This document shows positions 35,066 to 46,519 of a stretch of 64,000 bases of DNA, one piece after another. The notes under the pieces were generated by a model. The model searched no databases. It saw only the letters and a list, made by a program, of their open reading frames with translations, and was not told where the DNA came from. The stretch is from Cephalotus follicularis. Its lineage: Eukaryota; Streptophyta; Magnoliopsida; Oxalidales; Cephalotaceae. Where the stretch lies: NCBI GenBank assembly GCA_001972305.1, contig BDDD01001803.1, positions 137,932 to 201,931 on the forward strand. The letters run 5' to 3'. The stretch's first letter is position 1, and each line of letters opens with the position of its first letter. A program made the translations under genes and the position numbers.

Positions 35066-35088
35066 TTTTTTTTTTAGGGGGGGGTGGA
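35066..35088 (+). other. Polypurine tract of the Tekay-like element
   Basis: A T-run and then AGGGGGGGGTGGA directly before the LTR start TGTAATATCCCG is the plus-strand priming site and fixes the LTR boundary. Confidence 0.85.
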
Positions 35089-35217
35089 TGTAATATCCCG
35101 TTTCTATGCTTACATGTTTATCATTATATGTTGTGTTTATGTCTCCTGTTATATGCTATGTCTTTTGGGTTGTTGGGTTTTATTTTGAAAAATTCATTGT
35201 TTTTCAATTTTGGGCGT

Positions 35218-35375
35218 TAAGCGTCGACGCCTTCAGTATAAGCGTTGACGCTTTGGCGTTGAAATGTCATAGTTCTTTCGTTATGAAACAGGTTGACGCC
35301 TATGCAATTGACATCGACGCTTTTGGCTGTAAAGAGGTAAGCATCGACACTTTGCATGACCATCGATGCTTATGT
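35218..35375 (+). promoter_or_regulatory. GCGTCGACGC motif cluster, Tekay LTR left part
   Basis: Six sites in 160 bases: AAGCGTCGACGCC (35219), AGCGTTGACGCTTTGG (35239), GGTTGACGCC, CATCGACGCTTTTGG (35310), GCATCGACACTTTG and CCATCGATGCTTATG. As in the solo LTR, the right arm is followed by TTTG or TTATG. Confidence 0.55.
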
Positions 35376-35819
35376 CGGGTTTTCCATTTTTGTTTGGATG
35401 GTGTCTTTGTTTTTGGAAAGAGGGATTCTTTCCCTAATCTGGTTATCCAATTTCCTTCTTTATCAGACGCGTTTTGACTTGTAAGGAATGTTTTTAACTC
35501 ACCGACACGTTTTGGCCATTAAACCCAACGATTTTCTTCTCTTGCATCGTTTTTGGCGTCCTTTGGAGGTTTTTCCTGAACGAAAGTTACAGTTTTTATT
35601 ATGTAGTTTTACTATCAATCATTAGTTTAAACTAAAACATGTTAGGAATTATCTTTGATCATGATATTAGAACCTAGTTTTGAAAGAAAATTCTGTTGTT
35701 ATTTCTAATCTGTTTATCCATGTGAATATATGCATAACTTTTTATACTGATGTTTTGAAGCAAAGAAACCATGTTATAGAACTGTTGAGTTTGGCTAAAA
35801 TTTTATGCATTTGTACAGA

Positions 35820-36120
35820 ATCCAGTCGGCTATCACAGTTGGACAGTTAACTGAATTGGATGAGCAGCCAGCTGCCAAGGATGGGCAGCCAAGTGGAATG
35901 CAGAGTTTGGAGCTGTTATTAAACTGCAGAATCCAGTCGGCTGTCAAGGTTGGACAATAGACAGGATCAACAGTATAGTCGGCTGGTGTCTGATGACAGC
36001 CGACTGTCGACACGACTTTGGAAATCTGTTTTAACAAAAACAGTCAGCTGCCTCGGGAGACAGTCGACTGCTTTGGGGCGACAGTCGACTGGATTTTATG
36101 TCCAGCAGACTGCCCTTCGA
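35820..36120 (+). promoter_or_regulatory. CAGTCGACTG/CAGTCGGCTG motif cluster, Tork 5' LTR
   Basis: About ten sites fill the U3 region: CCAGTCGGCT (35822), AACTGAATT-type variants, CAGCCAGCTGCC, CAGTCGGCTGTC (35935), GACAGCCGACTGTCGAC (about 35995), ACAGTCAGCTGCC (36039), GACAGTCGACTGC (36060) and GACAGTCGACTGG (36080). The core GTCGAC or GYCGRC is shared with the GCGTCGACGC clusters of other LTRs, but the arms are CA/TG. The cluster ends directly before the TATA box. Confidence 0.6.
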
Positions 36121-36122
36121 TT

Positions 36123-36133
36123 TATATAAATAG
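36123..36133 (+). promoter_or_regulatory. TATA box, Tork 5' LTR
   Basis: TATATAAATAG lies at the downstream end of the motif cluster. The 3' LTR has the matching TATAAATAG at 40830-40838. Confidence 0.75.
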
Positions 36134-36430
36134 GGAAGTTTTCCTTAGGTCAAAAGGAAGAGAGCAACATGAGTGATATCAGCCGTTAGCCGATTTTGCA
36201 CTAGAGAGTGGCTCTTTCTGGGTGTAACAAGGGCTAAGGAATTGTGAGAAACTCATTGTAATCTCATATTCACATAGTGAAAGAACCATATCACCTCTGC
36301 CCATGGACGTAGATCACATTGATCGAACCACGTAAATCTTGTGTCGATTTATCTTTATTGTCTTGTGTGTGTTTGCTTGATTAAACTTTGCTATTAGGTT
36401 GTTAGAGTTTTTGAGGCTAGTTTTACAACA

Positions 36431-36444
36431 AGTTGTATCAGAGC
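36431..36444 (+). other. Primer-binding site of the Tork-like copia
   Basis: AGTTGTATCAGAGC follows the 5' LTR directly and matches the initiator tRNA-Met 3' end with one mismatch (TTG for TGG). Confidence 0.88.
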
Positions 36445-36468
36445 GAGGTTCTTGCTTCGGAATTCAAG

Positions 36469-39400
36469 ATGTCAACCAAGTTCGATATTGTGAAGTTTGA
36501 TCGAATAGGCAATTTCAGTATGCGGTGTGTGAAGATGCGGGCACTACCGATATAACAACAAGTTTGGGGGGCAGTGGATGGTGAAGAAGGTTTACCTGAG
36601 GATATGCCTCAGGCGGAGAAGAAGAGGATCCTAAACAGGGCACATATATCGATTCAGTTGTGTCTGGAGGATGACGTTCTCCGTCAATTTGTGGATGAGA
36701 CAACAGCGGTTGGGTTATGGAATAAACTGGAGAGTCGCTACATGACCAAGTCACTCACAAACAGGTTGTATCTCAAACAACGCCTGTATACTCTTCGAAT
36801 GAAGGAAGGTATGTCCGTAAAAGAGCATGTTGATAATTTTAATAAGGCGATTCATGATTTGAAGAATACAAATATTAAAATTAATGATGAAGATCAAGCC
36901 TTGATCTTGCTGTGTTCATTACCGTCCTCATATGACCACTTTATGGATACCATGCTATATGGTAGAGACTCCATTGATGTAAATGATTTTAAGGATGCAT
37001 TATAGTCTAGGGAGTTTAAGAAAAAGGTGTCAAAAAATATGGGGGAGAATCAGGCAGAAGGTCTGGTAGCTAGAGGCAGGAACCGAGAGAGAGGATCAGG
37101 TAAAAGGGGTAAGTCACGATCTAAGTCAAGAGCTAAGAATTCTCGATGCTTTATTTGCAATGAAACTGGGCATTGGAAAGTTGATTGTCCAAGATACAAG
37201 GGAAAGGGAATAGCTAAAGGGAATACAGTCGAAGCTAATGTAGGTGTAGTGCATGAAAGTTCGGATGAGGCTGATATAAATTTAGTTCTGTCTGTAAGTG
37301 CAAATAACACCAGTAGTTGGATTCTTGATTCGGGATGTTCTTTTCACATACACCCAACAGGGATTGGTTCGCCACCTATGACGTCAAGCAGGGGAAGGTT
37401 CTGTTGGGGGACAACAATGCAGTGAAGGTTGTCGGATGTGGGAAAGTTCAGATCAAGATGTTTGATGGTGTGATTAGAACTTTGGAAGCTTAGCATGTTC
37501 CGGGGCTGAAAAAAAACCTGATTTCCTTGGGCATTCTAGATTCTCATGGTTGCAAGTTCACTGGGAGAGTGGGATAATCAAAGTATTTAGTGGTGCACTG
37601 GTAATTATGAAGGGAAAGAAGATCAATGGCTTATATCAGCTGCATGGGAATACCATGTGGGTACTGTAGCAGTTGCTTCTTCATCAGGGGATAAAGATGT
37701 TGATACTACTCGGCTTTGGCATATGCATCTGGGGCATATGTGTGAGAGGGGTTGCAAATTCTATCCAAGAAGGGTTTGCTAGCTTGAGTGAAGTCGGGGA
37801 AACTGGATTTCTGTGAGCATTGTGTGTATGGAAAACAATTTAGGGTGAAATTCAGTACAGTCATTCACAAGACCAACGGTATTTTGGATTATATTCATTC
37901 TGATCTTTGGTGTTCCTCTTCACAGGTGTCACTTGGAGGAAGCCAGTATTTGATAACCTTGATGGATGACTACTCTAGAAAGGTCTGGATATATTTTCTG
38001 AAAAGTAAGGATGAGGCGTTTATCAAGTTCAAGCAGTGGAAACCCATGGTAGAGAAGTAAACAGGAAGAGTGGTCAAGACTCTACGGACTGACAATGGTT
38101 TGGAGTACTGCTCGGGGGAATTTGACAAGTTCTGCAAAGATGAAGGTATAGTGAGACACCACACTGTACTGAAAATACCACAATAGAATGGAGTTGCGAA
38201 ACGGATGAATAGAACGTTATTAAAAAGAGCTCGCTGCATGCTTTGTAATGCTGGTCTCTCTAAGAAGTATTGGGCTGAGGCAGTTCATACAGCAGCTTAC
38301 CTGCTTAATAGGTCTCCATCAACAGCCATTGAGTTACAAACTCCACATGAGGTATGGTCAGGTACTGCGGGTGATTATTCTGGTTTGAAAGTATTTGGTT
38401 GTCCTGCTTATGCTCACGTGAATGATGGTAAACTTGAGCCAAGGGCAAAGAAGTGCATATTTCTAGGGTATGCAGATGGGGTGAACGGGTATCGGTTGTG
38501 GTGCTTTGAAGATCCCAAGTCCTCAAAATTTCTTATTAGCAGAGATATGACATTTGATGAGTCTGCTATGGTCAACCAGAAGGAGAAGTCTATTGAGAAT
38601 GGTGAGAAAGTCCTTGGTGTAGAGAAATAGGTGGAGCTTAGTCTAGAAGCTCTAAGAAGGGAAGATGAAGCTACTTCCAGTCAGTCAACTAAAATCGAAT
38701 TGCAAGATCAGGATGAAGATGGAGCAATTCAGGAGCAATAGTAAGTATTGCTAGAGGCCGAGAGAGGAGGAAGATTAGACCACCACTGAGATACAATCAT
38801 GCGGACACGGTAGTCTTTGCTTTGTCAGTCGTTGAAAGTGTTGAAGGAGAGGAACCGTCCACTTATAAGGAAGCAGTGAAAAGCAAAGAATCAGCGGAGT
38901 GGGTAACTGCTATGAATGAAGAAATTCAGCCTCTTGAAAAGAATAAGACTTGGGAGTTAGTAAAGCTGCCAAAGGGGAAACGGGTTGTAGGCTGTAAATG
39001 GATCTTCAAGAAAAAGGAAGGTATACCGGGGTTTGAGGCATGAAGTTTCAAGGCACGGTTAGTAGCTAAGGGTTTTACTCAGAAGGAGGGAGTTGACTTT
39101 CATGAAGTATTTTCTCCAGTTGTGAAGCATAGCTCGATACTCGTGTTACTCGCTATGGTTGCTTGTCAAGACTTGGTGCTTGAGCAATTGGATGTCATGA
39201 CATCGTTCTTACATGGTGAGTTAGATGAACAGATTTACATGTCTCAGCCAGAGGGTTACAATTTTTTGGGGAAAGAAGATCATGTGTGCCTACTGAAGAA
39301 ATCCTTGTATGGATTGAAGCAATCTCCTAGACAGTGGTATAAAAGGTTTAATACTTTTATGATCAAGAATAGTTATTGTCGATGTGAGTATGATAGCTGT

Positions 39401-40405
39401 GTGTACTTGAAGAAACTCCCGGATGGTTCTTTTGTGTATCTGTTGTTATATGTTGATGACATGTTGATTGCGTCGAAAGATAAATTCGAGATCAACACAT
39501 TGAAGGCTCAGTTAAGTAGTGAATTTGAAATGAAGGAGTTGGGCACAGCCAAGAAGATATTGGGAATGGAGATTCAAAGGGATCGTCAAGCTAGACGGTT
39601 ATATGTATCTCAAGAAAAGTATATCGAGAAAGTGCTTGAGAGGTTTGGGATGGAAAAGTCTAAACCAGTAAGTTCTCCGTTGGCTGGAAATTTCAAGTTG
39701 TCAGATTCACTGTCACCGAAGACTGAGGTTGAGGTGGATCACATGTCTCGTGTTCCATATGCTAGTGCGGTTGGTAGTCAAATGTATGCCATGGTGTGCA
39801 CTAGGCCAGATATTTCACATGCTGTGAGTGTGGTTAGCAGATATATGGTTAATCCATGTGAAGCTCATTGGGATGCTGTGAAATGGATAATGAGGTACTT
39901 GAGAGGTTCTACAGATGTCGGGTTAGTCTATGGCTGCGGTGGAGTTGCTAGCATGGATGTTATGGGTTATTCGGATTCTGATTATGCGGGTGACATGGAT
40001 AAGCGGAGATCGCTTACTGGATATGTGTTTACTTTGTCAGGCTGTGCAGTTTGTTGGAAGGCAACTTTGCAACCAACAGTGGCCTTGTCTACCACGGAGG
40101 CGGAATACATGGCATTGACTGAAGCGGTGAAAGAAGCTATCTAGTTGCGTGGTTTGGTTGGTAGTCTTGGTTTGATACAGCAGGTTTCGACGGTGTATTG
40201 TGATAGCCAGAGTGCCATTCATTTGAGTAAGAATTAGATGTTTCATGAGAGAACCAAGCACATCAGTTTCATTCGGGATGTTATCGAAGGAGGTGAAATT
40301 GCGGTTTAGAAAATAGCCACAACCGAGAATCCAGCAGATATGTTGACTAAACCGGTTCCTAGAATTAAGTTCAAGCTTTGCTTGGACTTAATTGGATGTT
40401 TTACA
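36469..40405 (+). pseudogene. Tork-like copia gag-pol polyprotein (inactivated)
   Basis: From the ATG at 36469 (MSTKFDIVKFDRIGNF) the gag frame contains the YMTKSLTNRLYLKQRLYTLRM region and a CCHC knuckle CFICNETGHWKVDC (37147-37188). The protease box LDSG has its Asp at 37327-37329 and is followed by a frameshift. Pre-integrase H..H/CEHC (about 37715-37820), integrase with LRTDNGLEYC and NGVAKRMNRTL (38060-38230), RT with KLPKGKRVVGCKWIFKKK and intact YVDDM (39449-39463), and RNase H with YSDSDYAGD and STTEAEYMAL (39967-40115) follow. RT and RNase H give one open stretch of 340 codons (39122-40144). At least two frameshifts and about ten stops make it non-functional. Confidence 0.92.
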
Positions 40406-40470
40406 TAAGCTCTTGGGGATGGCAGACGTGAAGGATGTGTAGTAGCTGATGTGAATGTTGGAGAAAATTT

Positions 40471-40487
40471 GATCCAAGGTGGAGATT
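40471..40487 (+). other. Polypurine tract, Tork-like copia
   Basis: GATCCAAGGTGGAGATT precedes the 3' LTR start TGTTGAGTTTGG. Confidence 0.75.
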
Positions 40488-41135
40488 TGTTGAGTTTGGA
40501 TAAAATTTTCTACATTTCTGCAGAATCCAGTCGGCTATCAAGGTTGGATAGTTGACTGGATTGGATAAGCAGCCAGCTGCCAAGGATGGACAACAAACTG
40601 GAATACAGAGTCTGGAGCTGTTATTAAACTGCAGAATCCTGTTGGCTGTCAAGGTTGGACAACAGACTGGATCAACAGGACAGTCTGCTGGTGTCTGATG
40701 ACAGCTAATTGTCGATGCGACTTGGGAAATCTATTTTAACAAAAACAGTCAGCTGCCTCGGGAGACAGTCGACTGCTTTGGGGTGACAGTCGACTGAATT
40801 TTACGTCTAGCCGACTGCCCAACGATTTGTATAAATAGGGAAGTTTTCCTTAGGTCAAAAGGAAGAGAGCAACAGGAGAGATATCAGCCGTCAGCCGATG
40901 TTGCACTAGAGAGTGGGTCTTCTTGGGTGTAACAAGGGCTAAGGGATTGTGAGAAACTCATTGTAATCTCATATTTACATATTGAAATAACCATATCACC
41001 TCTTCCCGTGGACGTAGATCACATTGATCGAACCACGTAAATCTTGTGTCAATTTATCTTTATTGTCTTGTGTGTGTTTGAGTGATTAAACTTTGCTATT
41101 AGGTTGTTAGAGTTTTCGAGGCTAGTTTTACAACA
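40488..41135 (+). repeat. 3' LTR of the Tork-like copia, with its motif cluster
   Basis: It has the same length and termini as the 5' LTR. The CAGTCGACTG cluster (about 40520-40820) is retained with substitutions such as CTGTTGGCTG and ACAGTCTGCTGG, and the TATA box is at 40830-40838. Confidence 0.92.
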
Positions 41136-41235
41136 AGAACTTATTTATACTATCGTTCCATGATTTATGCAAAGAAAATTGAATTAGAGTCATTATTTCA
41201 GTTGATTTCTGCAACTATTTTTCATGTTTGTAACG

Positions 41236-41500
41236 TAAAGCGTCGATGACTGTGTGTGTAAAATACTTTTTTAAACACCATGCATTTGTCTAAGTGTCGA
41301 CTATTTCGTTTTTACCATCGACGCTTATGCCTGAACAGTCGACGCCTTTCCTTGCACGTCGACGTTGAGGTCGAGAATTGCTATAATGTTTCTTCGACGC
41401 TTTGATTAGTGTTTTGGCCTTTGCTGTTTCAAAACGGCCGACGCCCTATGTTAAGCGCCAACGCTTTTGACATGCACGTCTACACGTTTTTCCAACACAT
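41236..41500 (+). promoter_or_regulatory. GCGTCGACGC motif cluster, Tekay LTR right part
   Basis: Nine or so sites occur, for example AAGCGTCGATG (41238), CCATCGACGCTTATG (41319), CAGTCGACGCC (41337), CGTCGACGTTGAGG (41358), TTCGACGCTTTG (41393), GCCGACGCCC (41439) and GCGCCAACGCTTTTG (41454). They continue the cluster interrupted by the Tork insertion. Confidence 0.55.
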
Positions 41501-41864
41501 CGAGGTTTTGTTCTAGCAGTTTGACAATTTCATCTTGTATGTTGTAGTAATGTTTGGATTAATCTGATTAAGGTATTGTAACATCTGTGGTGGAGCTTTA
41601 GAGTGTTACCAGTGTGCTTTTGATTCATATTTGGATTTGTTTAGTTTTCGAACGGCTAAGGTACGGATATTTCTCGTTCTTGGCTATTCTCTGATTTTAT
41701 TGAAATGGATTCAATATTGCTTTTGGTATGGACTCTTCGTTATTTGATACTCCTTTGGTTCATGTATATGTACGGATTTTCGTTATCGGATATTTATTTC
41801 GGTTTTATAAAGTCTGTTTTATTACTTTGAGAATAAAGTTTAAAATTACTGATTTTATAATTAG

Positions 41865-42020
41865 AGTATGACTTTCACTTTTGAAGGTATGCTGATTTTG
41901 ATTAAACGAACATGACTTTCACTATCGAAGTATGTTAAACGAGTATGACTTTCACTTTAGGAAGTATGCTTATTTGATTTAGTCGGACATGACTTTCACT
42001 TTCGGAAATATGTTGATTTT
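41865..42020. repeat. Short tandem repeat (units about 35-45 bp, four copies)
   Basis: The phrase (A/C)ATGACTTTCACTTT(C/T)GGAAGTATG recurs four times, each followed by a T-rich segment, within the Tekay LTR. Copies vary in length. Confidence 0.75.
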
Positions 42021-42947
42021 ATGATATGATATGTTCGGAAAATGTTCAGAAAATCTGTTTATGTTTTAAATTGTTTTGGAATAAAACAATATTTTGGAAT
42101 AATGACATACAGAGAAAAACTTACCTATGAAGTCTCATATGCATGTTCTTTGGCACGTAGGACATGACACCTACTGTGGCGGTGTGATCGATCTACGACG
42201 TCTCTCTATATATATATCCTGAGGGTAGGGTATGGATCCATTTGAGGCGTATGAGTCGACTATTGTTATTATCGGATTCAGATTTTAGCAATTGATTGTG
42301 TAGTGTCGTACACGTCTCTCCGTTTGGCATGTGGGTCTTGCGAATCCCTTGCACTCATATATATGTACATCGGATCTCTGTATGGAATTATGAAATCGGA
42401 TAAAGTTATGAATTATGAATTTATGTTATTCAGAAAATTATGATACTATGTTATTCGAAAAGTTATGAAGATTTTATAACTGTTTTATTTGAATATTCTG
42501 CTTTACATTTTAAAGAATATTTAACCATGTTATTTTCTGATTTTAAAGTTTAGATATTTGTTTACCGTTTACTCTTTTACTTTCCTTTTCAGTACTGAGG
42601 TTTGCTCAGCCGCGTTTTTGTTTCCATGTGGCAGGTTTTCAGGAGCATCAGGGAAATGTGTGATGAGAGTTGTCCACCTTTATCTTAGGATCATCTAGGA
42701 GATTGGTCCGTTTGTGTTTTCAGTAGTGTTATGGTCGTGCTTTGGGCTAGTCTTTTGAACAATATTATGATTTTCGGTTTATGTTAAAAGTTTTCAGACT
42801 ATGTTTCAGATTCAGTTATGTTATCAGGTTATGTTTCAGACCACCACACTACGTTTTTTAATAAAGTTGAGATTTTATGTTTTGTTATGTTTTCGTTTAG
42901 TTATGATATTTGTCCCTATAAGCATTCCCACCGTCGGGGGTGTTACA

Positions 42948-43615
42948 GATATGCCTAAGGGTCTGGCTAGTCGATTTTAGTCCAATCCTTGTAAGAGACA
43001 TTGGGACATTGCCAAGAGGATATAATGCCTGTGAAAGACTCAGGATTATTTCTTGACACATGGAGAAGATTGTGAATTAAGACGCAAGAATTAGGTTAAC
43101 TCTAGTTTCAACTGTGATCTGGATGATCACAAATCCATTTCAGGATATGTGTTGGTCCTGAATTGAAGTGATGTGTGAGTAGGAGGTGTTGGTGGCAGTC
43201 GATGACTACAAACTTGACCAGAAAATAAAATTATGTTGCAACCTATGTTACTGATATGGTAGCTGGTTTGGTAGCGGAAGTTCATTGTGGAACTTTATGT
43301 GGTTCCATGCACCGTTGTCCAGTTGTGCAGCATAAGGATGACGATGGGGCTTTGCACAAACCATGGAACCTGGGTCTCATTACCGCCCAAACATATACAT
43401 CAATAGTATCATTTGATCATGGAGATCATAGATGTAACGTTTCGAAAGAGATGTTATTGAGGAAATATAGGAGACATCACCATAGTAGATGTCACCATAG
43501 AGAGAGTCACGCGGGAAGAGAACTTAGCAGACCCACTGACCAAGGCCATGAGCAGTGCTAGAGTGCGATATGCTTAGGCTATAGGTCTTCGTGGCTGGAA
43601 GGCCAAGTGGGAGAT
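42948..43615 (+). pseudogene. Copia C RT end, RNase H and polypurine tract (decayed)
   Basis: The sequence resumes copia pol exactly at the end of the Tekay LTR: a segment aligning with F pol 53770 (GGTCTGGCTAGTCGATTTTAG), then RNase H blocks FNCDLDDHKSISGYVLVLN (about 43107), a VVP/CTVV stretch and the C-terminal REENLADPLTKAMSS (about 43516-43560). Frameshifts and stops are frequent. A short duplication of GACATCACCATAGTAGATGTCACCATAG type is seen at 43470-43500. The polypurine tract GGCCAAGTGGGAGAT (about 43601-43615) precedes the 3' LTR. Confidence 0.82.
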
Positions 43616-46106
43616 TATTAGATTAGGGTGTCACTGTAAGCCACGAGGAGGCTACAGACATATGCACTTTACATATGACACACTCTTGAATCATACATTC
43701 TTAGTTCCATTCGTATTCTATTGTGCACATTCAGTCTAGATTGGCATTTTGCTATATGTATTATCCCATACCGTCTCTACGGATCAGTTGATCACCATGT
43801 CAACTGAATACACATATCGCGCCCTGTCCGTAAAGGGTTGATCTCGTTCCTGAGAGGTTATGAGAATGAGATCCTTACTCCCTTGTGACAAAATTTCCTA
43901 GTCATAGGTTCACTTTCTTAGGGCAATTGATGAACCACAAAGACTTGCCGTGTAATGCTTGCTCAGAATGCAAAAGGGGGATGGATGATCTCATTGCCAT
44001 TTCGGTTTTACCCTAAAGCTGATGCGGGGTGCGTGCCGAGGCACGACACTGAACCGACCCACCATAGGTTATCTATTTGGAGAGTCAACACCTCTGTCAA
44101 TAGAGTTCCTATTATCGCGGTAGTGTTTAGTCAAAAGTGACTAGTAGACCATACGTGAGTTACGTTGTGTCCTTAGACCAGAGCAGCTGGCATGCATTGT
44201 GTAGTAATCGCTTGGATTTGATTTCTGCCTTCCCCAGCACTATCCATGTGCTGGGAAATGGGTTGTCTTTGGGCCTTGTGGGAGCTGCATTGAGATGTAT
44301 GGGCGAGTGTGCAAGATGGGATAGTCACACCAGTGTTGAGGGTTATAGGCGTTATAACATCGATGATCCTTGAAGTCTTAAAGTCCCGGTCGGGCACTGG
44401 GAGATTTGGAACGAGATGTTTCCAAGGATATCTCCCATAGTCTCAGTGCGTTCATAGAATTATAGTTATCGCAGTTTCATCTAGGGGTGACATTAATCCA
44501 AACCCTAGTCCGTGGTCAGAGCCGAGTTAACAAAGGATACGCGGCATGCAAAACGATGACGGTGATAAAGCACTGGGGAACCGGTTAACGAATGATAGAC
44601 GTGGTACTTTGTGGTCCACGAATCCGGGGGAGATTAAAGTTCACATCGGGGCTATTAGCTGGATAGTTGTACCAGAACTTTGGGATGTTCTGGGAAACTT
44701 ATCATCGTACCGGAATTCCACCAGGCTTTTGGCTCCCGCCTAATTATTGGAAAAAGTTGCATGCTGCACACATGCTCGCTTGGTGGTAAATCTAGTTTTT
44801 AACTAGTATATATTAATTTGACATTAGTGGTTTGTTTCTTATTCCACTAATTGTCATCTTGATATATACAGAGATTTTTAACAATAGCATATTTTTATTT
44901 TATTATTAAAAATGTGAGAGACATTTTTATCAAATTAAAAGGAAGGAAAGTCATAAAAATTGAAAGAGATTTTAAATGATATAAGGGAAAATTATAATAT
45001 GGCATAAATCAATTTGTTTTTTCTCTTATGCTATTGGGACACGCCAAAAATGCCCGGGTGCATTTTTTGGCGAGAGAGACGCGCAACGAGTACGTAGCGC
45101 GCAAGAGGCGCGCGTTCGGCCGGGAGAAGAAGGTCGGCGCTTCCACCCGGTTATCGGGAAGAGGCGTGCGGTTGTCCACGATATGCCTCCTCCTCCTCCT
45201 CCTCTCTCTCCTTTTTTTCTCCTTCTTTCCCTCATTGGCGGCATATTCGTTTTCTGCCGCCTCCCACTCTTGACGTCTCTTTCTGCCGCCGTTGATCACA
45301 ATTGGTAGAGCCAATCAATGGCTCTATCCATTTTGACATTAGTTTAGCATTTTTGGTCATTTTTTGGCCGGTATTCGTGCGCTGAGTCGACCCTGTCGAT
45401 TTGGGGAGTTGGCGCTGTGACTTGGTATTCCGCGCCATGTCACAGCGAGTCTCCGTTACTGGCGCTTAGATTGAGTGGTCTATGGCGCGGGGCTGAAGTG
45501 GCTGGCACTTAGTATGACTCGCCGATTCGCTGTGACCGCCCCTTCCATGGCGTGTCACAGCGAGTCTCAGCCACCTTTGCGTATATCAGAGGTTTTGGTT
45601 ACCAGACATGGCGCAGCTGGTCCATGGTGGGTCTAATCAGAACTCGCTGAGTCCAACTCAGTAAGCCTCCACTGCCAGCGGTGCCTGCACATTCCGGGGC
45701 GCTTCTCGCCTGGTCTTCATCGGATATGGATAGAACTGCGCTTCTGGAGTCCGCTGGTGTCTTGGTCGGCGCTCTGACTGGCTGGCCGGAATCCGGCAGT
45801 GGTCCGATGAGGGGATGTGGTTGTTGAAAGCACGTAGTGGCCAAGCGGTGGGTCCTCGAACGTTGGTATGGTCGCTTGCCTTTTACTTTTATGTTTAGTG
45901 ATGTGTTTTCGGTTTATGTTTGTGTGCATGCTTGATTTCGTTTTAGTTCGATTGTTAATTAAACGGAGATCCTAGGCATATTTATTATGCTAGTAACATG
46001 TTAGTGTGAACCTTGACTTACAGTTTTGGCGTTTTTAAAAATTAAAATAATACACATTAGCATCCTAGACCCAAAATTGACCGGGTTTCCTGCCAGGTTT
46101 CCAACA
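43616..46106 (+). repeat. 3' LTR of copia C
   Basis: It starts TATTAGATTAGGGTGTCAC (the initial TG is mutated to TA) and ends GGTTTCCAACA at 46106. It is co-linear with 10346-12853 over its full length, including the C-specific second half. The CT repeat is short here. Confidence 0.88.
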
Positions 46107-46308
46107 GACCAGCGTTGTTCCTTAGACTTGAGCGACTACTTGACATTGCATAGTGACTGCCTGGCTTTGATTTCCGCCTTACCCAGCTCCCAGAGCTGGC
46201 AAACGGGTTGTCTGTGTGCCTTGTGGAATCTACGTTCGAGTGTGAATGAACAAGCAATAAGGGATAGTCACACCCGTAGGTTGGGTGACAAACTCTATAC
46301 TATATGTG
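46107..46308 (+). repeat. 3' LTR of copia D, continuation
   Basis: It continues the D LTR from 10345: GACCAGCGTTGTTCCTTAGA aligns with the LTR segment after CTAGTAGGCC in the other family members. The D LTR is again interrupted at 46309, by gypsy H2. Confidence 0.78.
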
Positions 46309-46519
46309 TGTCACACAACGTTTCCACAATCGTCATATACATATCGACCCGGAGGTCGTGGCAATTAACATTTATCCAGCTTATACGAAAATTGATAAAA
46401 TTTAAACTTTCCAAATCATATAAAATCATTGCGGAAGCATTCATGAATAAGATAAATTAAATATGTAACATGCATCCCATACTACATGTTACCAAGGTCC
46501 AACAATGGTACAATAAAAC

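Larger units (their letters stand above)
35783..36430 (+). repeat. 5' LTR of the Tork-like copia
   Basis: It starts TGTTGAGTTTGG and ends GGCTAGTTTTACAACA. The CAGTCGACTG cluster (35820-36120) is followed by a TATA box and a short transcribed region. The terminus is followed by the PBS AGTTGTATCAGAGC. Confidence 0.92.
35783..41135 (+). mobile_element. Complete Tork-like copia element (5353 bp)
   Basis: Two 648-base LTRs (35783-36430 and 40488-41135) flank a PBS, one gag-pol region and a polypurine tract, all on the plus strand. The perfect target duplication AGAAC occurs at 35778-35782 and 41136-41140. Size, single gag-pol layout and the YVDDMLIA and RMNRTLLKRARCML blocks fit the Tork/Tnt1 group of Ty1/copia. 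The LTRs differ at roughly one position in ten over their first ~230 bases by eye, so the insertion is not recent. Confidence 0.93.
30437..42947 (+). mobile_element. Tekay-like Ty3/gypsy element without 5' LTR (spans the nested Tork copia)
   Basis: Leader, gag, protease, RT, RNase H, integrase with a chromodomain-like tail, polypurine tract and 3' LTR are all in order on the plus strand. No 5' LTR or PBS is found, because the leader follows a copia LTR directly. On the right, copia C pol resumes at 42948. The simplest reading is insertion into C's RT, followed by a deletion that removed C's gag-RT and the gypsy 5' LTR. The 3' LTR is split by the Tork copia. Confidence 0.8.
35089..42947 (+). 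repeat. 3' LTR of the Tekay-like element (split by the Tork copia)
   Basis: It starts TGTAATATCCCG and ends GGGGGTGTTACA. Without the nested copia and one target duplication it is about 2.5 kb. It has GTCGAC motif clusters on both sides of the insertion and a short tandem repeat near 41865-42020. No coding sequence of its own is seen. Confidence 0.85.
10346..46106 (+). mobile_element. Copia C, full span including nested insertions
   Basis: Matching LTRs at 10346-12853 and 43616-46106 (both about 2.5 kb), a PBS after the first and a polypurine tract before the second delimit one plus-strand copia element. The flanks GACCT (10341-10345) and GACCA (46107-46111) fit a 5-bp target duplication with one later change, and the host LTR reads through across them. 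The internal region now holds the LTR array, the Tekay gypsy and the Tork copia. The exact boundary between C's own internal sequence and the array is not resolved. Confidence 0.8.

Noticed and set aside
35106-35477. 123-codon frame in the Tekay LTR (with repeated VDA segments)
   Set aside because: The VDAFSISVDAL pattern is the translation of the GTTGACGCTTT motif cluster, not a gene.
36469-40405. Tork-like copia as a potentially active element
   Set aside because: Despite intact LTR structure and catalytic YVDDM, it has at least two frameshifts, several stops and visibly diverged LTRs.
43256-43561. 101-codon frame as a possible host gene
   Set aside because: It is an out-of-frame reading of the decayed copia C RNase H; adjacent frames show the DDHKSISGYV and ENLADPLTKA blocks.
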